A stretch of DNA of 64,000 nucleotides, taken from the NCBI GenBank assembly GCA_006503475.1, contig RSEH01000101.1, positions 1 through 64,000 of the forward strand. The letters run 5' to 3'. How positions within the stretch are numbered: position 1 is the first letter of the stretch; every line of letters starts with the position of its first letter. A program made the position numbers and the translations under genes. The notes below the pieces were generated by a model, which saw nothing but the letters and a program-made list of their open reading frames with translations, was not told the origin of the DNA and searched no databases. Below, piece after piece: positions 1 to 11,151 of this stretch. The DNA comes from Stentor roeselii. Lineage: Eukaryota; Ciliophora; Heterotrichea; Heterotrichida; Stentoridae.

Positions 1-446
1 TAGTTATTAGATTTAAGGTTTTAAAGTATAACAGGAATACTTGGAAATTAAACTGACACCAGATGAATTCTATTGATCTTAGAAAGTGCAGGCTTGATTG
101 TTTTATCGATGTAAAACTTTTGCTAAACAATAGATTCACAATTGATACAAAGACAATAAAAATAGATATATTTTATCTCTATCAATAAGAATCACTCTTA
201 AAAGTTAAGTTATCGTATATATGAATGTTGACTCTCAAACAGTATATGGTAAATAAATAATTCATTATTAGGAATTACATATTCAATCTATTAATTCTTT
301 AATATATATTTTAAGTTTTTGATTACTTTTATTCAAATAATTTTTTTGAAAATTTTCGAATTTCTGCAAGACTATCAATATTTTTCAATATAACTTAAAA
401 TTTACTTAAAAGTCCCTAAAAATAAATATACTCACTTTCATCTAAT
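1..446. other. AT-rich stretch without a visible gene
   Basis: No open frame, RNA gene or telomere-like repeat is visible at this window edge. Confidence 0.5.
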
Positions 447-2175
447 CTACGCAGATATAAAATCCTTAATTTTCTTTCTAATAAACTCATTTTGAACCCG
501 AAGTTCTTTTCTTAGTAAAACCATCCTTTTCCTCTTAATTTCTCGATGATTTAATTTAAAATAAACATAACTAAATTCGCAATGTCCTAAAACTGCCAAG
601 TTTTCTTTTTCTGAATCATAATAAAATTGAAAAGAATCAATCAAATTTTTCCGTTCTCTGTTAAAAGCAGGAATTGAATAATCGATTCTTTCCCTCGCAG
701 ATCTGTCTCTTTACGTTTTTCGAGGACTTAAACTTGAATTTTTTGAAGACCTTGAAGATTTTAACTTTTTTTTAAATGCTCTTGAATTGTTAAGCCTGTG
801 GGAATTCGGACTTTTGCTCTTTATTACTTTACCTGGTATAAAATCTTGTTTTCTATTTTGAATTTTATGTTTAAAGCGAAATTTGATTCATACTTTTCGG
901 TGTTATGAGTTTTTTGCATAGTTTTGAAGTTTTTCAAGAGAAATCTTTTCTAAGAGCTCCTTTTTCATTGTTTGGAACTTTTCATATCTAAATCTGTTTT
1001 TGAGTAATTGTTAGACATTTTAAATATATGCTTAGAATTAAGGTCTTTTTTAAATCAAAGGATTCCAGAAAGGCTTTATCTGATTTCCAATCTTAAATAA
1101 TTCTTCAAAAAACCTATTAAGTTACATATTTACAGAACCATATTCATCACTTCACAAGAGTTCTCATAGTCCACAACCCTTTCTTTTGCAACCATTTCAA
1201 AAACTCCAAAGCAAGATCAACTATTTTTTTCATGTTTTCTTCTTTCAAACTAAGTTTCAGTTCTAAAATTTTACAACAAACTATTTCAATGCTTTCGATT
1301 CCAAGTTTCAATCCTGGTGACATTTATTTAATTTTCGCTAAAACTTCAACTTTAAAAACAAGAGCAATTTTCAAGGATTTTATAAATTTTTCTTGAATTT
1401 GTTGGTATTCAAGGTCTGGGAAATCATTTGTTAGTGGCTCGAGTTGGCTTTTCACTTTTCCTTTAGTGTTAGTGAGTAGGACTAAGAGGATTTCTGATAA
1501 AAATTTTCTTTTGGTCGAATTTATGGGTCCTGTACCAGCACTGAAAATCTTTAAAAAAATCGTAAAAGACTCTTTACTGAAGTTAAAATTAATTTCCTTC
1601 CCCGACTTCACTTCAGTTTTCACAGCTTCAACAACTCATACATATCCCTAACATGAGAACTATGTCGATGAGTTTTTTTTTAACATCTGAGAAGTGAGTT
1701 CATTAAAAAAAGACTCCTTTTGCGATAAGGCTTAGAAAATTTATCTTTATTCAAAGAAGCTCGATTCGAGCGTACCAAGCCTTGCATCTCGTTTTCCACC
1801 TGAAACTGTTTTTTTTTGACTTTCATGAAGAGTCAGTTCGAGATTCTGCACTTTTTCCTCAAAATTTAAATTTTCTTGAATAGAAGAAGCTATTTTTGAC
1901 TCAACATTTGTAAGAATTTCTTTAAGACGAGAGTTTTCATCACAAACATTTTTTAGAGTGGTTTGAGTTTAGTCGAGTTGGTTACTCATAAAAATCAAGT
2001 CATTTTCGAGTTTTTGATGGTCTTTTACGTGAGATTTCACCAATTTTGAACCGAAACTTTCGGTATCGAAACTGAAGGAATCGTTTTTTTTGGATTCTTT
2101 TCGATTTTCGAGATCTTTGATTTTTTCTTTTAGTTTTTCGTTTTCTTCTAGGATTTCTTCGATGTTGGTTCAATT
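447..2175 (-). pseudogene. Decayed coiled-coil protein gene
   Basis: Read on the minus strand from about 2175 down to 447, this stretch gives a chain of protein-like pieces broken by in-frame stops and frame changes. The upstream part (about 2175-1745) is a charged coiled coil containing EENEKLKEKIKDLENRK and has one TAA at the place of a likely CAA. Next come a 99-residue open piece (1623-1324), a 59-residue piece in the same frame after a TAA (about 1321-1145), a Lys/Arg/Ser-rich piece (about 890-715), and a final 65-residue piece (644-447). I do not recognise the family. The breaks cannot be removed as 15-nt GT...AG introns, so I read this as a dead host gene. At least five lesions are visible; the exact start is unknown. 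Confidence 0.55.
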
Positions 2176-2401
2176 TTAACTTAGAAAATAAAATTTATAG
2201 ATCTATGATGTTAAATCGGTAGAAGATTTATTAAAATAATAATTTCATAGATGATATTAATGAAAACATTATAGCCTTCATAGCAGCCGCATTATTGAAA
2301 TTATAAATTTAATATTCTTATCATAACCTAAATTATATTATTCTTATTATCTTTAGAATCAATACTATTTGAAAGATTCTCATAAGAATCAACTTCAGAA
2401 A

Positions 2402-3686
2402 TTAATCTTTTGAATCAAGAGACGTTCCTATGATCGAATTGTAAAAAAATACTGTAGCAAGGATCACAACACAGCTAATAAAGAACGGCAGGTGAGAATC
2501 AAATGAAAACGGATAATAAATGCTTTTTCTAAATACTTCTGCAGCTGAATGGGCAGAAACCGATCTTGAAATAGATGCTATTCCTTGTGCTAATCCAAAA
2601 GCAGTCCCTGCATAGCCATCATTGACTGAATTCGTAATTCCAATAGAAATAAAAGATGTGATCATAGTTAAGCATGAAAGTATCAGTCCATGAGAGAGAA
2701 TAAGTGAAATCCGCAAAGCAGCTCCATCCAAATTGTTAGTGAACGGCATGAAAATCAGTATAGGAATCAAAACAACTTCATAAAAATGATCGATTTCCCG
2801 ATTCCGAAGCGTCCTGTAAGTCTTTTGGTTATCACAAGAGGAAGAGTGGCTACTAAGACACCACTAAAGCAATACATCATTCCAGGCTGCAGCTCATTCA
2901 CCCAACCGAGCCCTCCGAACTCAGAATAACCCGAATCCACAGCGAAACAAACGTTCGATAAGAAAACTGCACAAAAGCATGTAAAAAGTATACAAAAGTT
3001 ATGTATTTATACTTCAAGTTTTTTAAAAAGTATTTCAAATCAACTTGACTTGCATTTCCTTTGATCTTATTGGGGATAAAGATTATTATGCAGATTAGAG
3101 CTGACAAAGTTAAAAGTGCACTGTATAAAAATTACTGTATTAGAAATGGCAAAAAGAATGGAAATTCATGGAGAAACTTAAAGTCGAATATTGACGGAAA
3201 CGATCTATAAGGACGTGAAAATGACCCTCCTATTAAAGGACCGAATATTGAAGCAAATCCTAAACCACTTGCAAAGTAGGCATATAGGTGGGAAATATTC
3301 GAATTTGACGATATATCGCTGATTAATGCCTTTATTATTGGAGTTGTCCCTGAAAATAAACCAGAAACTACTCGCCAAAACAGAAGCGTGTTCACTGTTG
3401 TTGATAGACCATGACCTATTGATGATATTGCTACCCCGGACATTGTGATTGTTAGACACATCTTTCGTCCTAGCTTGTCTGAGACTATCGACCAAATCAC
3501 TGAACCAAAAAGACCCATGATTCTATATAAACCTTCTTGAAGCCCTACATAAAAAGAAATTGATGAAAAGGATTTGTCTTCCGAGATAAACTCAAGGAAG
3601 TAGGGCATGACGGTAGGTGATAGGAATAAGGCTGTATTTTCTGATAAAACAGCTAAAAGAACTGATAATTTGTAAGAAAACTTCAA
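2402..3686 (-). pseudogene. Broken major facilitator superfamily transporter
   Basis: Pieces of one MFS transporter lie in order on the minus strand. The first part (3686-3136) has an MFS-type start, SENTALFLSPTVMPYFLEF, and the loop motif WSIVSDKLGRK, typical of the superfamily and most like ZIF1-type and other drug/metal antiporters. The in-frame TAA at 3132-3134 lies inside a perfect 15-nt intron, so it is not damage. Downstream are two real frame changes, near 2930-2960 (before SEFGGLGWVNELQPG) and near 2772 (before LIPILIFMPFTNN). The last part runs to TAA at 2402. No ATG is seen in frame at the 5' end, where a TGA lies just upstream, so the front is also lost or altered. A sequencing error at one site cannot be excluded; two breaks plus a missing start favour a dead gene. 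Confidence 0.7.
3121..3135 (-). other. 15-nt intron in the broken MFS gene
   Basis: Minus strand GTAATTTTTATACAG, adenine at position 10. Removing it rejoins PFLI to HALLTLSALICIIIF in one frame and removes the TAA. Confidence 0.8.
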
Positions 3687-4173
3687 AGATTCGCCTGAAG
3701 TGGATATTCAGATATAAAAGTGTGTTAGGGTAGCCGGGCTTAATTTATTATGAAATACAATTCACAATTTGGATTAAAAAAATAAATTTATCCTTAAAAT
3801 AGAAGATATATTCACGCAATTTTTCTATAATAAATTAAAGGCAATTATTTTAACTCTGTAATGTTTGAATTCTTACTTCAAAATTTTTTTCAAAAGTATA
3901 TTCAAGAAAAAATGGAAGTATTATTGTTCATTTGGTCACCCAGATAGAACAAGCTCATCCTACTTTTATTAGTTTATATTTTGGAAAAGGAAATATTTGG
4001 TTGCAATTCCTAAAAGAATATCAGTTATTAGCAAATTAGTAAAGCTTCTGAATTTCATCATAATTCAACTACTTTGATTAGTTTTTGCATATTTTCATTT
4101 TTTGGAGTCAAATTACTTTAATTCGAATTCAGTGAGATTATTGAAATTTTATGAATTTTATGAAATTTTGATC
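3687..4173. other. Non-coding stretch
   Basis: AT-rich sequence between two decayed genes. Nothing recognisable is seen. Confidence 0.4.
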
Positions 4174-4628
4174 TTATTTTCTGTTATTAAACATTAGAAT
4201 AAATGGCATATTATTTGCTGATTCAGTTTTACTTTTTTTAAACTTTTCCCTCAATTTTTTCAGTATCCATCCTCCAATCATAGTAACTATAATTCCTTTA
4301 ACAAGAAGAGTTATAATCATATCAATGAAAATCCTTACACTTGTATTTATAATCCACTTATAACTTCTAAACTTGTTAAGATTTAAAGAAAACAAATCTA
4401 TTCTCCACAAAAGCCAAGCAAAAACAGAAATTAAAATAATAAAAGTTCCCAAGTGTTTCCTTGAATTAACTTGATAGTCTTATCAGAAACCTCTCTCGTA
4501 ATATTAGGCAAAACAGGCCCATTCTTCATGAAATAAATAAAAAGAGTATTTGCCACAAACATAATAAGACTCAGCGAGAAAATAGCAAGTGCATCTCTCA
4601 ATAAATAACTGGCAGCAATCCCCTTCAC
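4174..4628 (-). pseudogene. Frameshifted multi-pass membrane protein fragment
   Basis: Two overlapping minus-strand frames together make one hydrophobic protein. The upstream frame (4628-4431) reads ALAIFSLSLIMFVANTLFIYF, then a polar loop. The downstream frame (4452-4174) continues with TFIILISVFAWLLW and two or three more membrane segments, then a basic tail, LKKLREKFKKSK. They overlap by about 20 bases around 4431-4452, which indicates a one-base frame change. There is no proper ATG; the first frame can only begin at GTG and has a TGA close upstream. I do not recognise the family. It looks like a remnant of a ciliate multi-pass membrane protein, possibly truncated at both ends. Confidence 0.5.
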
Positions 4629-5357
4629 ATTCTTTCTTCATTCAATACCTGTTATGTTGATTGAATTTTTCTTTGTTTGTTAATTAGAGTATTAATTAGT
4701 CAGATACTTAAAGAAAAAGAATTTTTTATTAATCAATAGCTTTCTATTTCATAGATAAATTTACATAGATTTAGAATATTCGAAGAATCTTTTATGTCAA
4801 AAACAGAAAATTCATCAACTATAAACATTAAGGTATAGGATTTTTATTCTAAGGATTTTTCAGGTGATTTCATTCTTGTTCTTTTATTAAAAAATTCAAC
4901 CTGTATAAACTAAACCAAGCATTAAATTTAAATTACAAAAGCTCATCTGAAATTTATTAATCCAAAAAGATAAGAAAATACAAAATTCATTTTATTGAAG
5001 ATTTAAGCTTGTGAGAATACTTTAATGTATACATTAATGAACTTATTGTCAGTTTCGCATTGAATACTGAATAGAGCAAGGGTATAGTTGATTTATTTTA
5101 TTCAAAGAAGTTAATCATAATTTTCTTTTATCGTTACTTTATCATGTCTTTTGCAATTCTTTTGAGGAGATCTTCCCAAAACCTAAAGTAAATATAAACC
5201 CAGTGAAAGCTTTCAATACTTTGAATAATCATTTTTTACATTTTTTCATTGTTAACTTATATAAAAATAGATAAGTAATTGAAAGTCATTATTGAGCTCT
5301 GAAATCCAAATTTTATCAATATAAAACTCATAAAGTAACTCTAAACTTAATAATTAT
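4629..5357. other. Non-coding stretch
   Basis: AT-rich, with no convincing open frame, RNA gene or repeat seen. Confidence 0.4.
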
Positions 5358-8300
5358 TTAACTAACTAAAATTTCTCTTAAATGATCTAAAAAAATTCTT
5401 ATCTTTTGCCTGGTATCAAATTCTGTTATCGATTGATATAAAAACATTAAAATCTGTGATTCATATGTAGCTTCTATATCAACTTTTATACTTTTGGTTT
5501 CAGAATTAAAGTTTATAAGAATTTTACTAGCTCCATTGTCAAGATTCTTAATCCTATAATTCAAATTCGCAAATTTGACAATATATTTTGATAAATTCAG
5601 AGCAGTCTTACAACTTTTTTTGATATCAAATTCTACGAGAAGTTTACTAACAACAAATGGTAGTTGCTCCTCGATTTTAATTTTGCTTTCATTATATTTA
5701 TTATAGTATTTATGAATAAATAGAGCTGCCTTTGCATCTTTGAATAGTAATTTAATGTTTTCTCTTTGAATGATGCACTTTGAAAGATTTTCGTGTAGAA
5801 TATATAATAATTTGTTCCGATAAGCTATCTTAAAAACTTTATGTTCGTAAACAGCAACAAGATATTTTTGATTTTCTATAAAGTATACACCAATAGCTTT
5901 TGAGGTATCATAATTTAAGAGGAAATCTTCTCTATTTTCTGAAATATTCCAAACTGAAATACTTCCATTATCATTAAATTCAGTAGTCAATTGTCGCTCT
6001 TTTTCACTAGTAATTGAAGAATTATGATGTTTTGACAATCCTCTCAAGTTTTCAACTTTATTATCAGTGTTAATTTTAGAATCATTATTCGAAATTAAAT
6101 TTTCTACTTTCATGTTGAGTTTGCAGATTTGAAACTTATTGTAACTTGATTTAGTTACGAAATAATTTCGATTGGGAGCGAAAGAACACCATTTTAACAT
6201 TTGTGAATAAACTTTCAGAGTGAACTCTTCTTTTTTCTCTTTTAAATTCCAGATTATCATTTCACTTGTATTCGAATTACCAAAGGCAGAAGCCAGATAA
6301 TTTCCATCAGGAGAGTAAGAACAGTATGAAATCGAATTTACAGATTCATATAGATTAAACTTTTCTCTTTTCTCTTTAATATTCCAGATTTTAATTTCAG
6401 CTCTATTATAATGGTCTCTTGATCCAGTAGCCACATGATTTCCATTAGGAGAGTAAGAACAGCACAAAATCTCATTAGAATATATACGGTACATATACAA
6501 AATCTTTCTGTATTTAATATCCCAGATTATTATCAGACCTTTGTCGCCATTAATTGATCCAGTTGCCAAATAATTTCCACAAGAAGAGTAAGAACAGCAA
6601 TTTATTTTACATGATTCTAATATTATAGGGGCAATTTCTGTTCTTTCTTTTATATTCCATATTTTAATCCTACTGTTTTCCGTTCCAGTTGCCAGATATT
6701 TTCCATCAGGAGAGTAAGAACAACAATTAACCAAATGTGAAAGTTCATTCAAAGTGAATTCCTCTCTTCGTTCATTAATATTCCAGAATTTAATTTCACC
6801 TTTATTATTAGAGTCTTTTGATGCAGTTGCCAGATAATTTCCATCAGGAGAGTAAGAACAACTCAAAATTACTATTGAATAATCATTTAGAGTTAACTTT
6901 TCCCTTCTCTCTTTAATATTCCAGATTGTAATTTCACCTTTATTATTAGAGTCTCTTGATCCAGTTGCCAGATAATTTCCATCAGGAGAGTAAGAACAAC
7001 ACAAAATCCCATTTGAATTTCCCTTAATAGTGAATTCTTCTCTTCTAAATTTTATATTCCAGAATTTTATTTCACCTTTATCATTAGGGCCACTTGATCC
7101 AGTAGCGAGATAATTTCCATCTGGTGAGTAACAACAGCATGAAATATAAAAAAAAGATCGATTCAGAGTCATCTGTTCTCTTGTCTCTTTAATATTCCAG
7201 ATTTTAATTCCACCTTTCTTTTTAGTGTCTTCTAATCCAGTTGCCAGATAATTTCCATCACTGGAGTAAGAATAGCATTTAATACTTGAAAAATATTCAT
7301 TCAGAGTGAACTCTTCTCTTTGTTCTTGCAAATTCCAGATTTTAACTGTGCAATCTTTTGATGTAGCTGCCAGATAATTTCCATCAGGAGAGAAACAAAC
7401 ACAAAATATCAAATCTGAATATTCATTAAAAGAAACTACTTCTCTTTGTTCTTTTATGCTCCATATTTTAACCGTATTGTCTTCTGACCCAGTTGCCAGA
7501 TATTTTCCATCAGGAGAGTAACAACAGCAGTTAATTTTAAATGAATGCCCAATAAAAGTGATTTCTTCTCTTTGTTCTTTTATATTCCAGATTTTAATTT
7601 CACCTGTTTCTGATTTGCCTTTTGATCCAGTTGACAGATAATTTCCATCAGGAGAGTAACAACAGCATTTAATTTTACATAAATGCCCATTTAAAGTGAA
7701 CTCCTCTCTCTGTTCTTGGATATTCCAGATTTTGACCTTTTTGTCTTTTAATCCAACTGCTAGATGATTTCCATCGGGAGAGTAACAACAGCTTTGGATA
7801 AAATATTCATTAAAAGAGAAAATTTCTTTTCGCTCCTTTATATTCCAGATTTTAACCTTTCTATCTGATGACCCAGTTGCCAGATAGTTTCCGTCGGGAG
7901 AGTAAGAACAGTAATATACCCATTTTGAATGTCCTTTCAGAGTGAATTCTCCTCTTGACTCTTTAATATTCCAGATTTTTATTTTCCCTTGAAAATTGAC
8001 GTCTCCTAATCCAGTTGCCAGATAATTTCCATCTGGAGAGTAACAACAGCAATAACAAAAATGTGAATCTTCTTTCAAAGTGAATTCTTCTTTCTGTTTC
8101 TTTATATTCCAGATTTTTATCTCACCAATATAATCAGTGTCTGTTGATCCAACTGCAAGAAAATTCCCGTCAGGTGAGTAGGAACAGCACAATGCAAGAC
8201 CTGAATGTCTTCCTTCAAAAACTTTCATCGGCCATGAATAAACTTGTTCTTGATATTTTGAATACCTTGAATAATACTTATAAATCTTCTTTTTCAGTTT

Positions 8301-8381
8301 GATTTCTTCACCAACATCATTCTGTCCAGGATCATCAAATTTATCCTCGCTTACTGGAATGTGTGAATCATATTTCGCCAT
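5358..8381 (-). CDS. Large WD40-repeat protein
   Basis: 1007 residues. After about 45 charged N-terminal residues, some 16 WD40 units of 42-50 residues follow one another to about residue 760. Each has a core close to CSYSPDGNYLATGS, then IKIWNIKERREEFTL. WD40 propellers are protein-interaction scaffolds, and 16 units are enough for two seven-bladed propellers. Units are unusually alike and most carry Cys-Cys or Cys-Cys-Cys just before the YSPDG core. The last units degrade, and the final ~170 residues (from about HKYYNKYNESK) look helical with no known domain. The ATG at 8381 follows GATAA; TAA ends the gene. It is the only large intact gene in the sparse left part of the window. The partner and process are not shown by the sequence. 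Confidence 0.85.
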   Translation of the reverse strand: MAKYDSHIPVSEDKFDDPGQNDVGEEIKLKKKIYKYYSRYSKYQEQVYSWPMKVFEGRHSGLALCCSYSPDGNFLAVGSTDTDYIGEIKIWNIKKQKEEFTLKEDSHFCYCCCYSPDGNYLATGLGDVNFQGKIKIWNIKESRGEFTLKGHSKWVYYCSYSPDGNYLATGSSDRKVKIWNIKERKEIFSFNEYFIQSCCYSPDGNHLAVGLKDKKVKIWNIQEQREEFTLNGHLCKIKCCCYSPDGNYLSTGSKGKSETGEIKIWNIKEQREEITFIGHSFKINCCCYSPDGKYLATGSEDNTVKIWSIKEQREVVSFNEYSDLIFCVCFSPDGNYLAATSKDCTVKIWNLQEQREEFTLNEYFSSIKCYSYSSDGNYLATGLEDTKKKGGIKIWNIKETREQMTLNRSFFYISCCCYSPDGNYLATGSSGPNDKGEIKFWNIKFRREEFTIKGNSNGILCCSYSPDGNYLATGSRDSNNKGEITIWNIKERREKLTLNDYSIVILSCSYSPDGNYLATASKDSNNKGEIKFWNINERREEFTLNELSHLVNCCSYSPDGKYLATGTENSRIKIWNIKERTEIAPIILESCKINCCSYSSCGNYLATGSINGDKGLIIIWDIKYRKILYMYRIYSNEILCCSYSPNGNHVATGSRDHYNRAEIKIWNIKEKREKFNLYESVNSISYCSYSPDGNYLASAFGNSNTSEMIIWNLKEKKEEFTLKVYSQMLKWCSFAPNRNYFVTKSSYNKFQICKLNMKVENLISNNDSKINTDNKVENLRGLSKHHNSSITSEKERQLTTEFNDNGSISVWNISENREDFLLNYDTSKAIGVYFIENQKYLVAVYEHKVFKIAYRNKLLYILHENLSKCIIQRENIKLLFKDAKAALFIHKYYNKYNESKIKIEEQLPFVVSKLLVEFDIKKSCKTALNLSKYIVKFANLNYRIKNLDNGASKILINFNSETKSIKVDIEATYESQILMFLYQSITEFDTRQKIRIFLDHLREILVS

Positions 8382-8452
8382 TTATCGGCTTGGATTTTCA
8401 AACAAAAATTCTAAAAAGCTGTAAGATTTACATTCTTCAAATTTCAGTTAAA

Positions 8453-8962
8453 AATAAACTAAAAACTATCATAATCCTTTAAATTGCTACTAGAAGTAGC
8501 CAGACCTTCAAAATACGAAGATTAAAAGTAATTTCCCACAAATTATCCTAATTAAGTCATTCTTTAAACTTACCTAGATCAAAACTGAAGAAGCTTAAAT
8601 ACTAGTTAAGCATCTCCAAGAAACAAATGTCTAGATGAAAAAGGAATCCGAATTTCACAAAAAAATTCTGTAGGGTCCTAGACTTAAAGGTCTCACGCTA
8701 ATAAGCTAAAAATCCAATAAACCTACTGTTCAGCTCCGGTTTCATAAGTTATAGATTGTCTTATTAAATTTATTCATCTGACCTGATTCATCAAATCTTT
8801 AAAAGGAGTGGCATTACAACCTGAATACGATGAAGAATGCTAATAGTATGGCTTGTTTAAAACTTACAGAAAATGGCAGAAGTGAAAAAAATAACAAAAT
8901 ATCTCGAAATATCTCTTTGAAGTAATTGAATTTAAGATTTTCTGAGTGGCCATGATTTAAGA
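8453..8962. repeat. Copy A of a ~500-bp diverged direct repeat
   Basis: About 510 bp, matching 12606-13102 along its whole length in the same orientation, with many substitutions and small indels (I estimate 80-90% identity by eye). Both copies contain the perfect hairpin GCTACTAGAAGTAGC near the left end and finish with TCTGAGTGGCCATGATTTAA. No terminal inverted repeats or target-site duplications are seen. On the minus strand a short shared reading appears (NHGHSE, then FK..FR.ILLFF), but both copies share stops and have non-triplet indels, so it is not coding now. Confidence 0.85.
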
Positions 8963-9887
8963 ACTGTTATCGATCCTCCCAAGTCTCAAACTTTTAACAA
9001 AATCCAATATTAAATTGGTAAAATATTCAAAGTACCAAATTTTCAGGAATAATTAAATTCGAAGAATTTGTTAAGTTTTATTATAGAGGCTTACCTTAGA
9101 AGAAATTTTGGAAATGATATGAGATTTGAAGTTGAACTTTTGTAGTGATTTACCAAACCTGAAATATTCTTGCAAGAATTCATAATTCATTATCCTATCT
9201 ACGAAATTGAAGCCAAAAATATATCATTAGAGATTATTGAAGAGCCTTAATCAATAGATTATTTCTAATAGGGTTTATTTTGTTTGTTTTAAGTATCAAA
9301 AGCTTGATTTTACAATTAATAAATCCTGAAGAAAAGATGCTGTAAAAAACGACTAAAGCCAATATTTGCTATTTTCCTTATTTCCAATCAATTTTAAATT
9401 GTATGTGAACTTCTTTCTCTATTTAAATACTGAGGAAACTAACGCCTCATGATTTTTTAAACAGTTTTAAGATTCTTTATAGAACAACTGACTTGAAAAG
9501 AATTCATTTTCATTTTATAATACTAACCTACTAATTAGAGTTTTTGTAGATGTTATTTCTAGACTGAATTAAACTTTCTTACTAAGACTGCATCATTCTT
9601 GTATTTTATATATAATTGATTTATGAATTCTAGCATAACTCGTATATTATTCAATCTTTTATTTATTTGAGGAATAATGAGAAATATTTCAATTTATTCA
9701 AATATTGTGCTTTTACGATAAAGAAATCCAAAAGTTAAGTTTCTTTCTAATATTCAAGTATATATTATTATATTTAAAAATGTTATAAATGAATTTCTAC
9801 AAAAATAAATTTTAAATGAATGATATATATGAAAGATAAATAAAAAGGCAATCAAGCGATACATCAACTTATAGAACATAGATTCGT
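8963..9887. other. Non-coding stretch with traces of old coding sequence
   Basis: Mostly AT-rich. Around 9053-9250 on the plus strand there are protein-like runs such as EAYLRRNFGNDMRFEVELL and EFIIHYPIYEIEAKNISLEI, separated by adjacent TAG and TGA stops. This suggests the eroded remains of an unrecognised gene. No intact frame is present. Confidence 0.35.
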
Positions 9888-10076
9888 TCAAACTAAAACA
9901 AGTTGCTGAAAGCCTAAACCCAAGTCTAATTCATTATGAACAAATAAACTTGGATCGATAAACCTCAAAGCAGAAATAAAAATTATTAGAAAGAGAGTAA
10001 AGAAAGCTATTCCAAAGAATGCATAATTAGAAAGAGAGCAAAGAAAGCTATTCCAAAGAATGCATAAATATTCCAA
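9888..10076 (-). pseudogene. Short hydrophobic remnant
   Basis: A 62-residue minus-strand frame with one or two hydrophobic segments (FFGIAFFTLFLIIFISAL). Part of it is made by the 41-bp tandem duplication at 9986-10067, which repeats residues of the frame. No start context or family is recognised. It may be a membrane-protein fragment or chance. Confidence 0.25.
9986..10067. repeat. 41-bp tandem duplication
   Basis: Two adjacent copies of a 41-bp unit beginning TTAGAAAGAGAG, differing at about one base (AGTAAAG against AGCAAAG). The copies are 9986-10026 and 10027-10067. Confidence 0.9.
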
Positions 10077-10221
10077 TTGAAATTAGAAACATAAATAAAA
10101 TCAGTTTGATTCAAATTCAGTATCAAAACTCTTCAAAAGAAGCTTAGAATATCCCATTCAATAAAAACACTTTTAAAATACAAATTTCTTCAATTTGTAT
10201 CAATTTAGTTTATAATAAATA

Positions 10222-11151
10222 ATGGCTTTAAATATTCCTTGCTGTATCGAAAATTGCAAAGAAGATAGCGAATTCGTATGTTCTTCACATCCAACAGTGC
10301 TGCTCCTCTGCAATGACCACCGTATTATCCATAAAAAAGAAACAAAACATAACATCGAGTGTATAAACGACAATCAACTATCAACAATCTCGATCACCCT
10401 TTTAAAATCTAAAATCAACAGTTGCATCCATCAGATGTCAAAAGAAGCAGAAGAAATTATAACAAAATTAAAATCTGTTCTAAAGTCAGCGATAAAAGAC
10501 CTGAAAGAAACCAACCAAAACTTAACCAGCATCAGTAAATTTAAACCATTCATTTTTAACAAAGAAAGAGTTTCTTTTATGATGAGTGAAATTGATTTCA
10601 TAGTAGAAAATGATGGAGTTCTAAAGGAAAATAAATTCGAGATACTTCAAAAGAAATACGATGAAAAAACCGAAGAATTATTGAAAACTCAAGAAGAATT
10701 CGAAAAACTTAAAGAAAAATATGATGAATTGAATGAAGCATATACTTTGAAGCAGAAGGATTATGAAAGTCTCCAGAATGAACTTGATGACCAGACCCAA
10801 CAATTCCTTCACAGGGAAAACAGTTTGAATGAGCAGCTTGTTGAAAATGAATCTCATGTTAAAACTATTGAATCATTAAAGAGATCTTTGAGCATTATTG
10901 AGGAACAAAAACAAAGAGAAAAGGAAGAATGGATTCAAAAACTTAATGGTTATCTTCAGGTAGATTTCAGGAAATTGGATCTTGCAAAAAAAATCGAGTT
11001 TATGAGGGTTAATTGGAGTTTTATTTCTCTTTCCCCCAAGTCACTTGAGGTTTTGATTTCAAACGATGATAAATATATATTTTATTGTAAGCGATATGCA
11101 GGTATTATTAATGAAGATTGTAACGAATATGAAGTGAGTGAATATTACTGA
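10222..11151 (+). CDS. B-box-like zinc finger and coiled-coil protein
   Basis: 309 residues. Residues 5-47 have Cys and His spaced as in a B-box zinc-binding module: CCIENC, then FVCSSH, LLCNDH, and further His. B-boxes mediate protein interaction in TRIM-type and related proteins. From about residue 60 to 245 the protein is charged and heptad-like, a long coiled coil. The last 60 residues, with KYIFYCKRYAGIINEDCNEYE, resemble the beginning of a beta-propeller blade. ATG follows TATAATAA. The frame stops at TGA, but the same frame stays protein-like for about 80 further codons (see 11152-11388), so the C-terminus may have been lost by a new stop. Function unknown. Confidence 0.7.
   Translation: MALNIPCCIENCKEDSEFVCSSHPTVLLLCNDHRIIHKKETKHNIECINDNQLSTISITLLKSKINSCIHQMSKEAEEIITKLKSVLKSAIKDLKETNQNLTSISKFKPFIFNKERVSFMMSEIDFIVENDGVLKENKFEILQKKYDEKTEELLKTQEEFEKLKEKYDELNEAYTLKQKDYESLQNELDDQTQQFLHRENSLNEQLVENESHVKTIESLKRSLSIIEEQKQREKEEWIQKLNGYLQVDFRKLDLAKKIEFMRVNWSFISLSPKSLEVLISNDDKYIFYCKRYAGIINEDCNEYEVSEYY

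Noticed and set aside
447-2175. TAA and TAG read as glutamine in this stretch
   Set aside because: Several TAA codons fall at plausible Gln positions, but long conserved proteins elsewhere have none inside, and real genes end at TAA and TAG. Real frame changes here also point to a dead gene.
5358-8381. CRISPR-like regular repeats
   Set aside because: The ~130-150-bp periodicity is that of WD40 units in an open frame.
8470-8500. Small structured RNA gene from the GCTACT-AGA-AGTAGC hairpin
   Set aside because: A single 6-bp stem is too weak and no promoter, box or known RNA family can be recognised. Kept only as part of the repeat.
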